Positions 36,310 to 47,717 of a stretch of DNA of 64,000 bases are shown here, piece by piece. Origin of the DNA: Labyrinthula sp. Ha. Its lineage: Eukaryota > Sar > Bigyra > Labyrinthulida > Labyrinthulaceae. The position numbers and the translations under genes were made by a program. The DNA lies in the NCBI GenBank assembly GCA_015227615.1, contig JAALGZ010000016.1, positions 434,001 to 498,000 of the forward strand, in the 5' to 3' direction. Every line of letters begins with the position of its first letter. Within the stretch, counting starts at the first letter, position 1. Below the pieces are notes generated by a model. It searched no databases. It was not told the origin of the DNA and saw only the letters and a program-made list of their open reading frames with translations.

Positions 36310-36430
36310 ATTCAATATTTTCCTTTTTTATGAACCATAGTAATGCTATTTCGCTATTATATCCTCTCCCAGGGTAATGTCATATTTTTATTGGTCAAAC
36401 AACAAGCGGTTGAAAAGATAAGAAACATAG
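36310..36430. promoter_or_regulatory. Short bidirectional promoter of poly(A) polymerase and sideroflexin
   Basis: Only 121 bp separate the two divergent start codons. It contains an inverted CCAAT box (ATTGG at 36390-36394). It also has ATTATATCCTCTCCC (36356-36370), a 15-mer that recurs at 7078-7092 in the first gene desert. That both genes use this interval is inferred from the spacing. Confidence 0.5.
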
Positions 36431-37405
36431 ATGAAAGAATTTTCGCTAGAGGAAAATAAATATGATCAATCAACCTACGGTGGAAGGTTTAGAGGATTTT
36501 TGGAAATAATAGACCCGAGATGTCTATTTATTAGTGATGAAAAATTGTCAAGAAGCCAAAGGTTGTTGACAGATTTTGCTACATATGGAGTACGAGAAAA
36601 GTTTCCTTATCAAGTGACGAATGAAGAACTGTGGGAAGCAAAAAAAGTGAAGGAGGCTGTGATTCATCCAATAACAGGAGAAAAAATAAATCCTCTTTTT
36701 CGAATGGCTGCATTTGTACCTGTTAATGTTCCTCTTGTTGCTGGAATGCTTTCGTTCACATCTCCTTTCGGCACAGTCTTCATGCAATGGGCGAATCAAA
36801 GTTATAATTCTGCTATTAACTATGCAAATAGATCTGGAAGTGATGTTAAGGTTTCGGATATTGCAAAATCTTACTCAATTGCAGTCTCATTAAGTTGTTC
36901 AATCGCATTAGCAGCTAGATATGTCGGAAACAACGGTCCCAAAGTTATCAGAAGACTGGCTAGAATACCTTTTGTTGTTCCTTTTATAGCTGTTTCTTCT
37001 GCTGGAAGTGCGAATTTATATTTCTCCAGGTACAAAGAAATTGAGAATGGAGTTCCTGTGGTAGATGCAAATGGAAACGAAAAAGGGGTTTCAAAGGTTG
37101 CTGCCAAAATAGGAATCTTCCAGACAATGCTTTCAAGGTCAATTCTTTTAGTAGTTCCTGTTTTGGTTCTCCCCACGGCTCTAATGAGCATGGTTCCCAA
37201 ATCTCAAAGAAAGTTTCCAAAGCGAATGTTTGTTTTTGATGTTCTCTCTGTTGTAGTCGGACTTTGTGTTGGCTTACCGAGTGCAATTGCTCTTTTTCCA
37301 CAAAAGCTCGAACTTAACTGTTCTAAATTAGAAGAAGAATTTCGAAACTTGGAGGATGAAAACGGACAAAAAATTGAAAAACTGTATTCTAATAAAGGTT
37401 TGTGA
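36431..37405 (+). CDS. Sideroflexin (mitochondrial amino-acid carrier family)
   Basis: A 324-residue protein of the usual family length. Sideroflexins sit in the inner mitochondrial membrane; human SFXN1 imports serine for one-carbon metabolism. The signature HPITGEKINPLFRMAAFVP lies near residues 76-94, matching the family's HPDTGEK motif. MQWANQSYNSAINYANRSG follows near 118-136, the second family signature. Four to five hydrophobic segments follow. An N-terminal segment with RFRGFLEIIDPRCLF and LLTDFATYG is also typical. The presence of this gene argues that the organism has functional mitochondria with serine import. The C-terminal 30 residues are acidic. The stop lies 30 bp from the stop of the convergent bZIP gene. 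Confidence 0.95.
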   Translation: MKEFSLEENKYDQSTYGGRFRGFLEIIDPRCLFISDEKLSRSQRLLTDFATYGVREKFPYQVTNEELWEAKKVKEAVIHPITGEKINPLFRMAAFVPVNVPLVAGMLSFTSPFGTVFMQWANQSYNSAINYANRSGSDVKVSDIAKSYSIAVSLSCSIALAARYVGNNGPKVIRRLARIPFVVPFIAVSSAGSANLYFSRYKEIENGVPVVDANGNEKGVSKVAAKIGIFQTMLSRSILLVVPVLVLPTALMSMVPKSQRKFPKRMFVFDVLSVVVGLCVGLPSAIALFPQKLELNCSKLEEEFRNLEDENGQKIEKLYSNKGL

Positions 37406-37435
37406 TTTAAACAATCAAATAATACTGAATAGGTT

Positions 37436-38116
37436 TTAATTAATTTTTCTTTTTTTATTGGACATATTGAAGTGAAACTCGACTTCTAAACTGGAAAGTT
37501 TCTTCTTAGCTGGATAAGATAGACCTTGTGAAAAATGTGCAACTGTATCAACTTTTAGCTGATCATAAAAGTTTCTCATCCGAGCTTCAAGAAAGGATGT
37601 GAGTTTTGAAAGCATAACGTCATTTTCGTCTTGACTTTCATCAGAACAAATACTTTTTAACTCATCAGCTTTTTCTTCTTTAATTTCTTCCTGTAACTCT
37701 TTTTTTCCTAACCCAGATTTAAGTGCTAATATTTCTTTCCAAAGACGCTCATTTTCACATTTAAGATTAATCAACTCTTGTTTTCTCTTTGCTCGACTTT
37801 TTCTTGAGGCTGCTGCAATTTGAGACCGCCGTTTTTCAGCTCTCTCCTTTCGAATTTCTTCTTGATTCTTAAGTGTTTGCTGTTTTAACTCTCCGTTACT
37901 CAAAGCTTCTTGAAGTCCAAATTGTGAAAGTGGAACTAAAGCTGGTGTTGCGACATCCGGTTTGACTTGGGACAAGAGTGCTTCCATCAAGGAAGCAGAA
38001 TTTAAACCTTGCAGAGACGGTAAATTAATCCCTTGTTCCCTTTGAAGTTGTGAAAGAGCTGCCACATCAGCTTGTGAAAACCGCTGAAGACCTTCTAGTG
38101 AAGTAAATGATTTCAT
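37436..38116 (-). CDS. bZIP transcription factor with Ile in place of the invariant basic-region Asn
   Basis: A 226-residue protein. The basic region is at residues 89-112 (KRRSQIAAASRKSRAKRK) and the zipper leucines are L118, L125 and L132. Using the family rule N-x7-R-x9-L, R108 and L118 fix the register. The position that is almost always Asn, which contacts DNA bases, is I100 (codon ATT). Flanking residues match fungal AP1-like and other bZIPs. The zipper is short (three heptads) with an Asn-containing a-type position, followed by an acidic Glu/Lys segment. The N-terminal 80 residues are Leu/Gln/Ser-rich and may activate transcription. The C-terminus ends KKRK plus two residues, a likely nuclear signal. 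Bases 37838-37843 were re-read on both strands. Non-canonical bZIPs with a replaced Asn are known in oomycetes, so altered DNA specificity is plausible. Confidence 0.85.
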   Translation of the reverse strand: MKSFTSLEGLQRFSQADVAALSQLQREQGINLPSLQGLNSASLMEALLSQVKPDVATPALVPLSQFGLQEALSNGELKQQTLKNQEEIRKERAEKRRSQIAAASRKSRAKRKQELINLKCENERLWKEILALKSGLGKKELQEEIKEEKADELKSICSDESQDENDVMLSKLTSFLEARMRNFYDQLKVDTVAHFSQGLSYPAKKKLSSLEVEFHFNMSNKKRKIN

Positions 38117-41100
38117 TTTATTTCTTTTTTTGCTTTTGTTTACCTAGAGCCCCGAGCTACCTTTCTAGTTTAAACCTTGCCAGGATCTTGCAGTATTCTA
38201 TTCTTGCGGTCAAGGTAAATATAACGAACTTGTGGGGTGAATAAAGATTGCGGTTTCTCTGTATCTCCTATTGTGCTATAAATACGGCAGTATACGTTGA
38301 CTACTTTAGATTGCGTACTAACTGGCAGAACATCCTGGATTTGGCGTATCATTGAATATGACGCATACCGATAGATTCCCTGGTATTGTTTTATAGCAAA
38401 TATTTTCAATTATTACATTACTGGAAGTTATTGTTATATTCTCTGTTATTCGCATAGTGTGAGAATTTGCGTTCTACTGGATATTGGACCGTTTATCTTG
38501 TTTACAATATTGGTAGCCGTTAGCTTGGACTGGAATTCGGCAAGAACAGATATGTCTCGTGCATGTTTGCGTCGGCATTACGTTATGAACACTATTAAAC
38601 AATATTTAAACCGGTTCTCTGTCTTGTTAATATAGATTGTTTTAGAGTTAAACATGTTTGAAAAACGAACGGGTTGCCTCATTTTTAAAAATGCTCGATT
38701 CTCGGATCGGTTAAACTATAATTGTCGAAAGGAAAAATTACTAAGAAAAAGATGTCCTATTGTAATATTCATCCTTGAAAACATTGGGCCTTAAACCGTG
38801 CTTACTCTATTATGGCCTATAAAAATGGCGCGATCAGACGCAAGCAGATGATATCCTTACGCCTAATATTCAACGCTGGGAGTAAACTTGAGAAAATTGC
38901 GTTTTTTCCTTGCTATACCAGTTCGACCAAAGGTTTTCCCATTAGTCATTCACTGCAGTATATTTGGGGAATATGTTTCAAACGAATAAAGACTTGCACA
39001 GGGAGAAATAGTGTAGCAAAGAATATAAGGAGACATTACTGTAGTTGCAAACTTTATCCTAACGTTAGTGTTAATACACCTTTTTTGTATGCGTAACTTT
39101 ACTAACGTTTTGTTAGTACTAAGGATAACAACACATATATACAAGTCGGGGGTAAAGTTACGGTCAAAACTGCCCAATCACTGAATTACTTATAGTTCAA
39201 CACTTACAGTTCGGGTGTCCACCCACTTTCTACTTTTCAAAGGAAAATGAGTAGTCAAGTCACTCTTACCAGCGCGACCAAAATAATCAAAGTTGGGATT
39301 TAATGATCAAAGAGGAAGTCGAATTGAACGATGCAACGAGATCTATGACGTTAAAAAGGTTCGCCAAAGTTAAGCGGGCAGTAAAGTAGATGCAAAGTTT
39401 TTTTGGGAGGGGGTCTAAGATTCTAAAGGAGCGAATAAAAGAAGCAGAGTGTAAAAGTTATGGTTTTAATGGACATATGCACTTGCTAGCAACAAGCTGC
39501 ACCAGAAAAGCATCAACTTAGCCAATTAACCATCGATTTATAACTGCTAAGACATTGCCAAGATTTGATTTGGTTCGTGCCATGCTAGTATTCCTGCGGC
39601 TAGTACTATCATAGTAGTAATCACAATACAGTTGGAAGTCAGTCTAGAACTTAAGCACATATGTAGAAATGAAGAAAACCAACACCTCAACAACTATTCT
39701 TGGAGCCTTAGTTGGTAGATCCAAGATATATGTCGAGCCCTGAAAAGGGAACGAGCCAAATTGAGCTAGTTGTTGTAAGTGAAAGGGCGCGAAATATTAA
39801 TAAATACAAACGGAATGTTTGGGGAAAACCGGGAAAAAACTTATTTCTGAAACTAATAATGTTCCAACAATGACCCTAATACTTAAGGCTAGCGACAGAG
39901 TTGGGGTAAAAAGTGTTCAAAATTGAACAGGGTGACCTGTCCTCGTTAAAAACAAGTTCTAAGGTCTTAAGAAATAATAAAACAAGCTAAGAAAAACGAA
40001 AAGACACACTCCACTAAATGTTATTCTATAATCTTGGGCTGAAGAAACAATGGAAGCACTTTCAAATTGATCAAATGAATTATTTTATGAAAAAAATTTC
40101 AACTAAGCAAAAGATGTTGTCACTTACCCTTATAACATTCAACTTTAAATAGAGGGGTTTCTTAAATAAACAAAATAAAAAAAACAAATAACCATGCTCG
40201 GTTGATTCGGTGCCTTATTTAGTCTACTAGGAATGGTGACATACTTCACCTAAATCAGTAATCACAATCCAATGAAGAATGAAGACTAGGCCCATTGAGT
40301 TTCTAAAGCTTATTCGATTAATGATAAGCATGTCACTTAAAAGGAGGTAATAGAGATTTTGGTGATATTTGAGCTTCTTAGATACATTTACATTAAAATA
40401 CCTAAAATGATGTCTTGCCAATAGGGCACATGACCAATTTAACACATTTTCATTGAAACTTTCACTATTCAATATTTCTTGTCTCAAGGTTTACATTTTT
40501 GAGGAAGAAAAAAATAGACATATCTAATGGAAAATACTTTCATTTAGGAAGTCCTGTTCTTTGCTATAATTGTCGCGATCTATTTTCCATTGTTGTTCAA
40601 CAGTGAGGATATGCAGATGACTAAGGCTTAAGCAAGACAAGTAGAACCCTTTCTGGAATAATTTTAAGTGCTAGAATCAATTTTTGTTTACATGTCATAA
40701 CACCAGGTGGAGGAAAATAAGGTTTGGGGGGGGGATAAATTTGAACGAGTTGTACCAACAGAGTAAAAATAGTTCAAATTTTGAAAATATATACCATCAA
40801 AAGTCATTCCTTATTTCTTCGAAAGTCGTAACATATATATATGTTCAGACAAGAGTATCCGGTGCAAACTACTTGATTTCAACACCGCAACTCGAAAAAT
40901 TTAACTCAAACTAATTAACCGATATTTCTCGCATTATTTACACGAGTGGATATCTTGGGGGAAAAGAAGCTCCCCTAGTCCATGTGTTAATACAAATTAT
41001 TACTTTTTACTTGCCTTGCGTTCATCTTTAGATAAAAATTCAAAAAGAGCTTTTCTCCTATTACGTTCAACTGCATTCTAAAATGTGCACTCTTGGCACC

Positions 41101-43999
41101 TGAGCCAAGCGAGCATAGATACAGTTTATTTGAAACAACCACTACAATTACAAAGTCAATGTGGCCAAGTGGCAAAGATAGCGCATAAGAAGGAAACGGA
41201 AGACGAAATGTGCGTTATAACAATTAGTAGAAGACAATAGGGGGGCGCTATTGCATTGAAGTGCCAGAAAAAGACATGAACCATTGGTAAAATTAGAGAA
41301 TATAGAACGACTTAAATTGCCAAAACATAAAAAGTGGTGGACATTATCAACAAATTATTAAAATATACCCATGATAATATCAGAACTCAATGAAAATGGC
41401 TGTAGATTATCTAATTATCAAACAAAGTTAATTAAAAATCAAGAAAACTAGTTTGATACGTCATGATAGTATTAAACTGTAAGACTATTAATATAAAGAT
41501 GGAGATCTGTATACATATTTCATGAAATCACAAATCCTATGTTTTTCTATTCAAGAGTATCTTAACACAATTTAAGATAGAGTAAAATCTCAGCTCTGTA
41601 ACATCACATACGGTACAGGCTCACCTTTAAGTTTTTAAGGTTAAGTCTTAAGCCGACAAAAACTAAGCTAAGTAGTTATAGCTGCGGTCATGAGGAAACT
41701 CTATGGAGTCTTCATGCATTTAGTTAAGATTTGCTCTGATATAACTATACCATGGGTTGGTGATTGTTATTCGAATAGTTTCCTTACTTGGCATTAACCG
41801 TTCAGGATTGATTGACTTTTAAGTGTATTCTTTTCCATAGTCTCTGTGATTATTGAAATAGAATACATTGTTGGAAAGTGTATGTAGAATATTTCAATTT
41901 TCAAATAAAGTAATTCATGCGCCTTATTTCATACGGCTTCATTCACTCATCTAATCACTTAGTGTTATGGTATGAAATCTAGATAAGTATTTCTTCAGGT
42001 ATTTTATTGACTCAAGTTGAGAAAATGGTCATTTTGCCCTAAATTTGATTTTTCTTTTAAACAATAGTTGAAGGATTCCTTAAAACTATTTCAGCAGTTA
42101 AAATCTGGTTCATTATCAATTGTTGATTTCATAGAGTAGGAATATCCACGTTAACGGCAAAACTGAGAGATTTATTATTATTGGGTATGTAGATGTTGAA
42201 GATTTGACTTTTCAGAGTTAATTCTTGTCTGGTTACACTTAAAAACAAGATTATTTTAAAGATTCTTATTTATTTAGACAATTATTAATCTTGTAAAGAA
42301 CGACATAGGTTAGTTTAATATTACCTGAATTGTTCAGTTGCTCCTGCAGCCTTCTAACGTTATCCATGTTGCCAGAATATTTCTCAATTTAGTATAATTG
42401 CTAATACTACTACCTTGCAGTATTGGAGGAAGAAAATTGAAAAGGATTAATAACCTCAGGTAAGAAAAAGTTGTAGCGGGCGGGTTAATAAGGTTTATCT
42501 CTAGATGAGGACATAAAATTTATAGTTGTAGGTCCTTTCTAAAATTTCATGCAAAACGATGAATAAGTCCAATTCAATAAATAGTACCTGTGTTTTCAAA
42601 GAACCTCTGTCGTATTTACTTTGCCAGGTATATGATTATTCGAAAATGTTAAGAACAAAACAGAGAATGTAGAGAGGATTCTCAACTTAACTTTCCATAT
42701 CTATTATATATCAGAAATCTTCAAAGAATTTCTCTTATGTGAAGCATTACTATAAAAATTTACCATATATTATTAGAGTTTTGAGGCAACTGTATTTTCT
42801 AATCCTAATTCTGGAGACGTAAGTCAGCATGAGAATAGTTCCCGATGCTTAAAATTCATCTTTGATTCTTTAAATTACATAAAGTTTATCACATTATCTA
42901 CAATATGAATTAAATTATTTTGTCATTCATGACAAATAAATAGATGTATATATAGAGAGAAAGACTGTAAATATAGTGACGAATCTCCTAAGAAGATTGC
43001 TGTTTGTAAGAAACAGATCTGAACCATATTGATGATGTTAAAACATGTATGATATTGGGACCAATGGTTTCAAGAACATAAAGTCATAAGAAAGTAGAAA
43101 AAGAAGGGTCGTAAAAAACTAGATAACACATGGGTCCTGGGAAAGGAAAAATAAAACAAATTCTAAGTGGGAATATCCGATAACAGGCATAGACCTCTCT
43201 CGGCTTGAATTATTTGGGCTAAGATTACCATTCTTTGATATTTTTAGAGGGATATTAGGTTTCAAGTAAAGTGACTATCCTATAGAGTTTTTATAAAAGA
43301 TTTAACAATTCTCCTATAAGTTAAGATAGAAGCGAATAAACGCTAGAGCCAGATATTAACCTATAGTTTTAAAATATACTGTTCCACTTATTAACTCAGC
43401 ATGTGTTTGTCATTATATGTTTACGGCGAATTATTAACAGCTAAGAATTTTAATGTGTTCATTTAATATCACCAAGAAATAAAAGGAAAACTAGGATCGC
43501 TATATCCCACTTCTTCACATTTTGAAGAAAGTTCCGCCCTGATACGAATGTAACTAGCCCCCATGAATAAAATTGCATACTAAAGCACAACTCTGCATAT
43601 TTCTTATTTTTTACTGCATCTTACTTATGAATTTGAAGAATTAGCTTTAAGAAAAATTCTGTCTCTTTTGTTTCGAATAATCATCTAGAGATTGGGTTTG
43701 TTCTGGGGATTTAGACGAAGTGGTTCATTTTCTTCCTATAAATACTTTTTCTCAAACTACGATTTTTTTTATCTTAGTAAGAATGTAATGATAAACCTCT
43801 CGAGGGTATTGGAAGCTCTTACAAGTAACAGTTGGATATTTACTTAGGTAGAATTTAACATAAAGGAGTGTTAAGGGGAGAGAGGTCACCAAACATTATC
43901 CCTTAAAGGTAAGCTACAACCCGAAATATCCATGCGTTTTTCAGAGAGTGATCATAGGATTAAAACAGCTATAGAAAGGTTATAAAAGTTTTGAAATGA
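38117..43999. other. Gene desert
   Basis: No supportable gene. A - strand frame at 38170-38409 lacks an ATG start. A + strand ATG frame at 38812-39096 (94 codons) and a - strand frame at 40227-40487 (86 codons) resemble nothing I can name; the latter could be a transposon relic. A nine-G run occurs at about 40726-40734. The right end probably contains the RNase H part of the copia relic starting at 44000. Confidence 0.35.
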
Positions 44000-44332
44000 T
44001 TATATTAATGATGTTCCCTCAAAAAATAACGAACACAGATTATAAATTGAAGAAATACATTGTAGAAGCATTAGGTGGTATATTTCCCCCACTTTCTGGC
44101 ATAAAATTGAAAACTTCACCGAATTATCTGGGTAATAATTCCTAGATTTATATTTTTGAAGTACATTTACAAAATCACAAACATGGACATAAAGCCCGTT
44201 TTTAATTTTTGGAGTAACCACGTCCGCCATATGATTATTATGAATAAGAATCTAAAACCCTTTCAGAAATACAAAAGATAGAAGGATTTTCCTCTGATAA
44301 GATTATCAAGTTTACGGCATCAACTACAAATC
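44000..44332 (-). mobile_element. Decayed Ty1/copia reverse transcriptase (catalytic and connection region)
   Basis: On the - strand, 44316-44327 read VVDA, in place of the catalytic YVDD, followed by VNLIILSEENPS, the expected downstream hydrophobic strand. After a frameshift the frame at 44230-44000 reads GLYVHVCDFVNVLQKYKS, matching 'GIYLSQ..YI..IL..F.M'. QKVGEIYHLML then matches 'YRxxVGSLMYLML'. Order and spacing agree with copia. The same element continues upstream as the integrase fragment at 45447-45638. Confidence 0.55.
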
Positions 44333-45446
44333 ATCAAAGAGTCCTGATCATCTCGAGCGCACCAAATGAAAAGTCTAATTTTGTTTCGGTTAATTCTGTC
44401 CTCTTACCTTTGCCAGGTTGACATACTTACTCCTGTTTCACAAGCACTTGCCGATATGATCTCGGAAGAAGTTAACTACAGCGGCCAGAAAAACCTAACA
44501 AAATGGCGACAGCAAGTCCCTTCAAGCGAAGTGTTTTTTATTAGTTATATTAACCAGTTCTAAGGGAGTAATGAAGGATATATCTAAGGATCTTAAATAG
44601 CAGCTTATCGAAGTCAAAGGATGGAACGACACTATCCCGGAACTTCAACTAAAACTAGATAGAACTAAACACGCTGAAATAGCTGACAATTATTCCATAG
44701 ATATAAGTAAACCATAATGCTTAAGCAGAGCAAAAAAACTCACTGTATAAGAGGATCCATTACAAATTTACCTTTTTAGTACAATACTGGGGGTGTATTA
44801 TGGTCATGAACACCACGCAAAACCCAAAGAACATATAAGGAATCTAACATAAAGTTACTCGACAAAACCAATATTAAAAAATCATCAATATTTGGAACTC
44901 AATGAAAGGATCAGATAGAGGTAAATAGAGTCATAGGGGCGCACAAGAGACAAATTTCAAACCTTCACTAAACTCATAGAACGAATGTCAACCAGGAATA
45001 ATAGGTCTAATAAACTCTTGCCAAACCTTTTGAGTATCAAAATATGTCCTCAAACACCCATAAATACAATCATCATATTCTAAAAATGTTACAAGGGAAG
45101 ATAAGGCAATGAATGCAGACGCATGAAACATGAAGTTCAACAAATTTCGGAATCATGTTCGTATGCTCAAATAATACCAATAGTTTATAATAACCAACTC
45201 CGTGAATTCTCTGGAGAATTGCTTAAAACGTATCGATCCCTATCTTATATATCTGTAGTTTATGTTTTTTCTTGTATTTTTGGTCTACTAAGTAATTGAA
45301 CGAAATACAATCCGGGAAATCAATAGCACCATACCATGAGATAAGTGCTTGTTCCATGTAAATGGCTAAGCAGCTGTTTTGGACGAATTAGTACCATAGT
45401 AGAACTGATAAATTGGAATTGATAGAAGATAGAAGTAGAAGAAAAT
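44333..45446. other. Interior of the decayed copia element
   Basis: Lies between the integrase and reverse transcriptase fragments, at the distance expected for the N-terminal part of reverse transcriptase. No motif was legible. A + strand 65-codon ATG frame at 44366-44563 is antisense to it and not called. Confidence 0.35.
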
Positions 45447-45638
45447 TCATAATAGTGTAAAAATTTGCGGTACAGCTATATTCTTGGTAAAAATTAATAC
45501 AAGATTATTTACACGGAACATTTCCAATTCAAAGAAATATACATGAGAAGGTTTTCTATTTTGAAGTGGCTGCATAATAGATTGGGTAGACATTTGATTG
45601 GATTTGCTCTGCCTAGATAATTCCCATTGGTTCATCAA
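45447..45638 (-). mobile_element. Decayed copia integrase C-terminal fragment
   Basis: The - strand frame contains MQPLQNRKPSHVYFFELEMF. It follows the copia integrase pattern 'TPYEAWxGKKPxVSHLRVFG' in spacing and in the K-P and H/hydrophobic residues. It lies about 1.1 kb upstream, in element orientation, of the YVDD-equivalent at 44.32 kb, which is the normal distance. This supports one dead element covering at least 44.0-45.6 kb. Confidence 0.4.
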
Positions 45639-47199
45639 CTTATGAAGGGCTCATGGTTTTAAATTATGTTAGCCACGGTGTATTCTAGAAAAATAAACAG
45701 TCATGATGCTAGAAAGTTACATTCTAGTGAAATGGCTAAAGAAATTTAAAATGAAGTGCCGACAGATTCTAAATTAAAATTTTAGCAGATAATGTTAAAA
45801 ACTATTACAACATTTTAGTTAGAGCTAAATAAAGAGAGTAGAATGAGTTAGAGTTAGATTGATAGGATGGGGATATAAATTGTAGAGGTGTGACTGAACT
45901 GGTCTTGACACTCATGACCAAGAATAAAAAAATGAACTCAATTTTCATTGAACATTTTCAGTTGTAGGTTTTACCCTGTCTACATGTAGTTGAGTCACCA
46001 ATTGAACAGAAAAATTTATAGCTTTCATGTGGCATCATATATCACATCCGAAGGAATTATCCGCTGTATATATATACATCGAGTCCGGAGTTTGGATTTA
46101 TTAATAGGATATCAATTCAGATAAATTTATTCTGTTCGATGATCTTAGTTCTTGCAAAATCTTCCATTACAAAGAATATCTATCTATTTGAAAAATTCAA
46201 AAATCATAAATATACCCAAAATCTTACCTGGAAGACAGGGGAAAATGCCTTTGAACAGGTAGTTTATAGGTTTCGAAGATATTATAACCTAAACTTATGC
46301 ACAACGTTGTTCCCCAAAACTTTGCTACTGGTGAGTTAAAAGGTATAATTATATAAGTCGGGAAGAGAAGCAATGGAGGATGAGGTTCATGGTATTCCAA
46401 AGACAATCTCCGTTGTCATACCAATATATAAAACTGCTGTTCATTGTTAGCAAAAATTAATGATAATTGTATTACCATTGCCAGAACGAAGATTCACGAT
46501 GGTTATTTGAGTGGGGGTTTATATTGTTAATAAGTTCAAGAATGAATTTGGAATATCTGTAGACTATATTGTATGAAATGAAATTGAATTTGACATGTCA
46601 TTTATGATGTATTAGATACCGAAGTACTTATTTCCTACGAGAGTTTCTTGAGCTGCAACTCTTTTGGAAATACTGTACTTAATAGATTCAATGAATATCA
46701 GCATAGAAACTAAGTAACATAAGATAATTAAGGTAACATTAAGCTTATCGAACATTGTTTAATGGCTAAGGGAAAAATTTCCCTTCGGTTTTTACTATTG
46801 GATATAGAACCTACTCATACCATAATCACTCAAAGCCTAAGGTGGAGTCACATTATATTTGAGCGAGATATTTTAAAACATTTGTATATACTTTATGAGT
46901 AGATATTGTTCTGTAACTTATTTTATCTTTCTCAAGAGTATCCATGAGTATAGAAAGCTTCATATGGAATCAAATTGGTATGTAAAGTAGAAAAGTTGTG
47001 ATACTACGTCAGATGATACTCGGTAAATTCTGCAAGCTTTATCCTAGATTATAGTGCTAAAGTGTCAGTATCGGTTGGGGAAGCTAAAATCCCTGAAAAA
47101 TAATATTGAAATATTGTTTAAGGTTAAGTCAATAAGAAATTTTCCAGACAATGATGCTCAAGTGCCAGTATATCAATATGTGGGTAAGTTTAAATAATA
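45639..47199. other. Gene-free stretch between copia relics
   Basis: No gene. It should contain the 5' part of the element to its left and the RNase H part of the one to its right, but nothing is clear enough to place. Confidence 0.35.
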
Positions 47200-47717
47200 G
47201 CCCTCAGGCCACTCACGTTTACTTGATACGGAAGAGAGTACTAAATATTTAACATTGGAAGATTCAATATCTAATCCAATGTGTATGCGATATTTTTACA
47301 GCTCCCATAAATATCTGGGTTTTTTATTAGGTATAAACAAGTGTTATTAAAAATATCTGCACAAGGGGATATTCCAAAGGAGAGAATGGCGGTACCGCAT
47401 AGGTACCTATTCTAGGAGAGGAATAATATTACATAGAAATTTTTGAATATCTTGTTTAAGGTTACTACAAATATTGAATGGCTATCACTGATTGATCTTA
47501 ACACATTGTAGGTTTCTTAAGAAGAAACGATATTTTTTTGAAGTTGGTGCAAGATACAGGATTCTAAGTTAATATCCTCTCCAAACTGTATATCTGCACC
47601 TGGTCGGATTCCTGAAGCATAAATCTCCATTAAATGGTATATATGTTTTAGCTCTATATTGTGCTTATTGCTATATCTTGCAATTTTCTGAACATCGACC
47701 CTATTAGTGGGAACCAT
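47200..47717 (-). mobile_element. Decayed Ty1/copia reverse transcriptase
   Basis: From 47717 downward the - strand reads QKIARYSNKHNIELKHIYH, following 'xxRxLLALAxKHNLELHQMDV'. Then comes ASGIRPGADIQF where 'FLNGxLxEEVYM' is expected, and CILHQLQKN where 'VCKLKKSLYG' is expected. After a stop, LRSISDSHSIFV matches 'F.RS..D.CLFV'. Near 47250-47290 it reads YRIHIGLDIE, matching 'KYFLGIEI', the segment after YVDD. The YVDD itself is not recognisable. Order and spacing are right for copia. Confidence 0.5.

Noticed and set aside
38170-38409. 79-codon - strand reading frame upstream of the bZIP gene
   Set aside because: No ATG at its start; the first internal ATG leaves about 60 codons with no recognisable features.
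38812-39096. 94-codon + strand reading frame
   Set aside because: No recognisable domain; length within chance for this much gene-free DNA.
40227-40487. 86-codon - strand frame, perhaps a copia gag/integrase piece
   Set aside because: I could not match its spacing to any copia motif with confidence.
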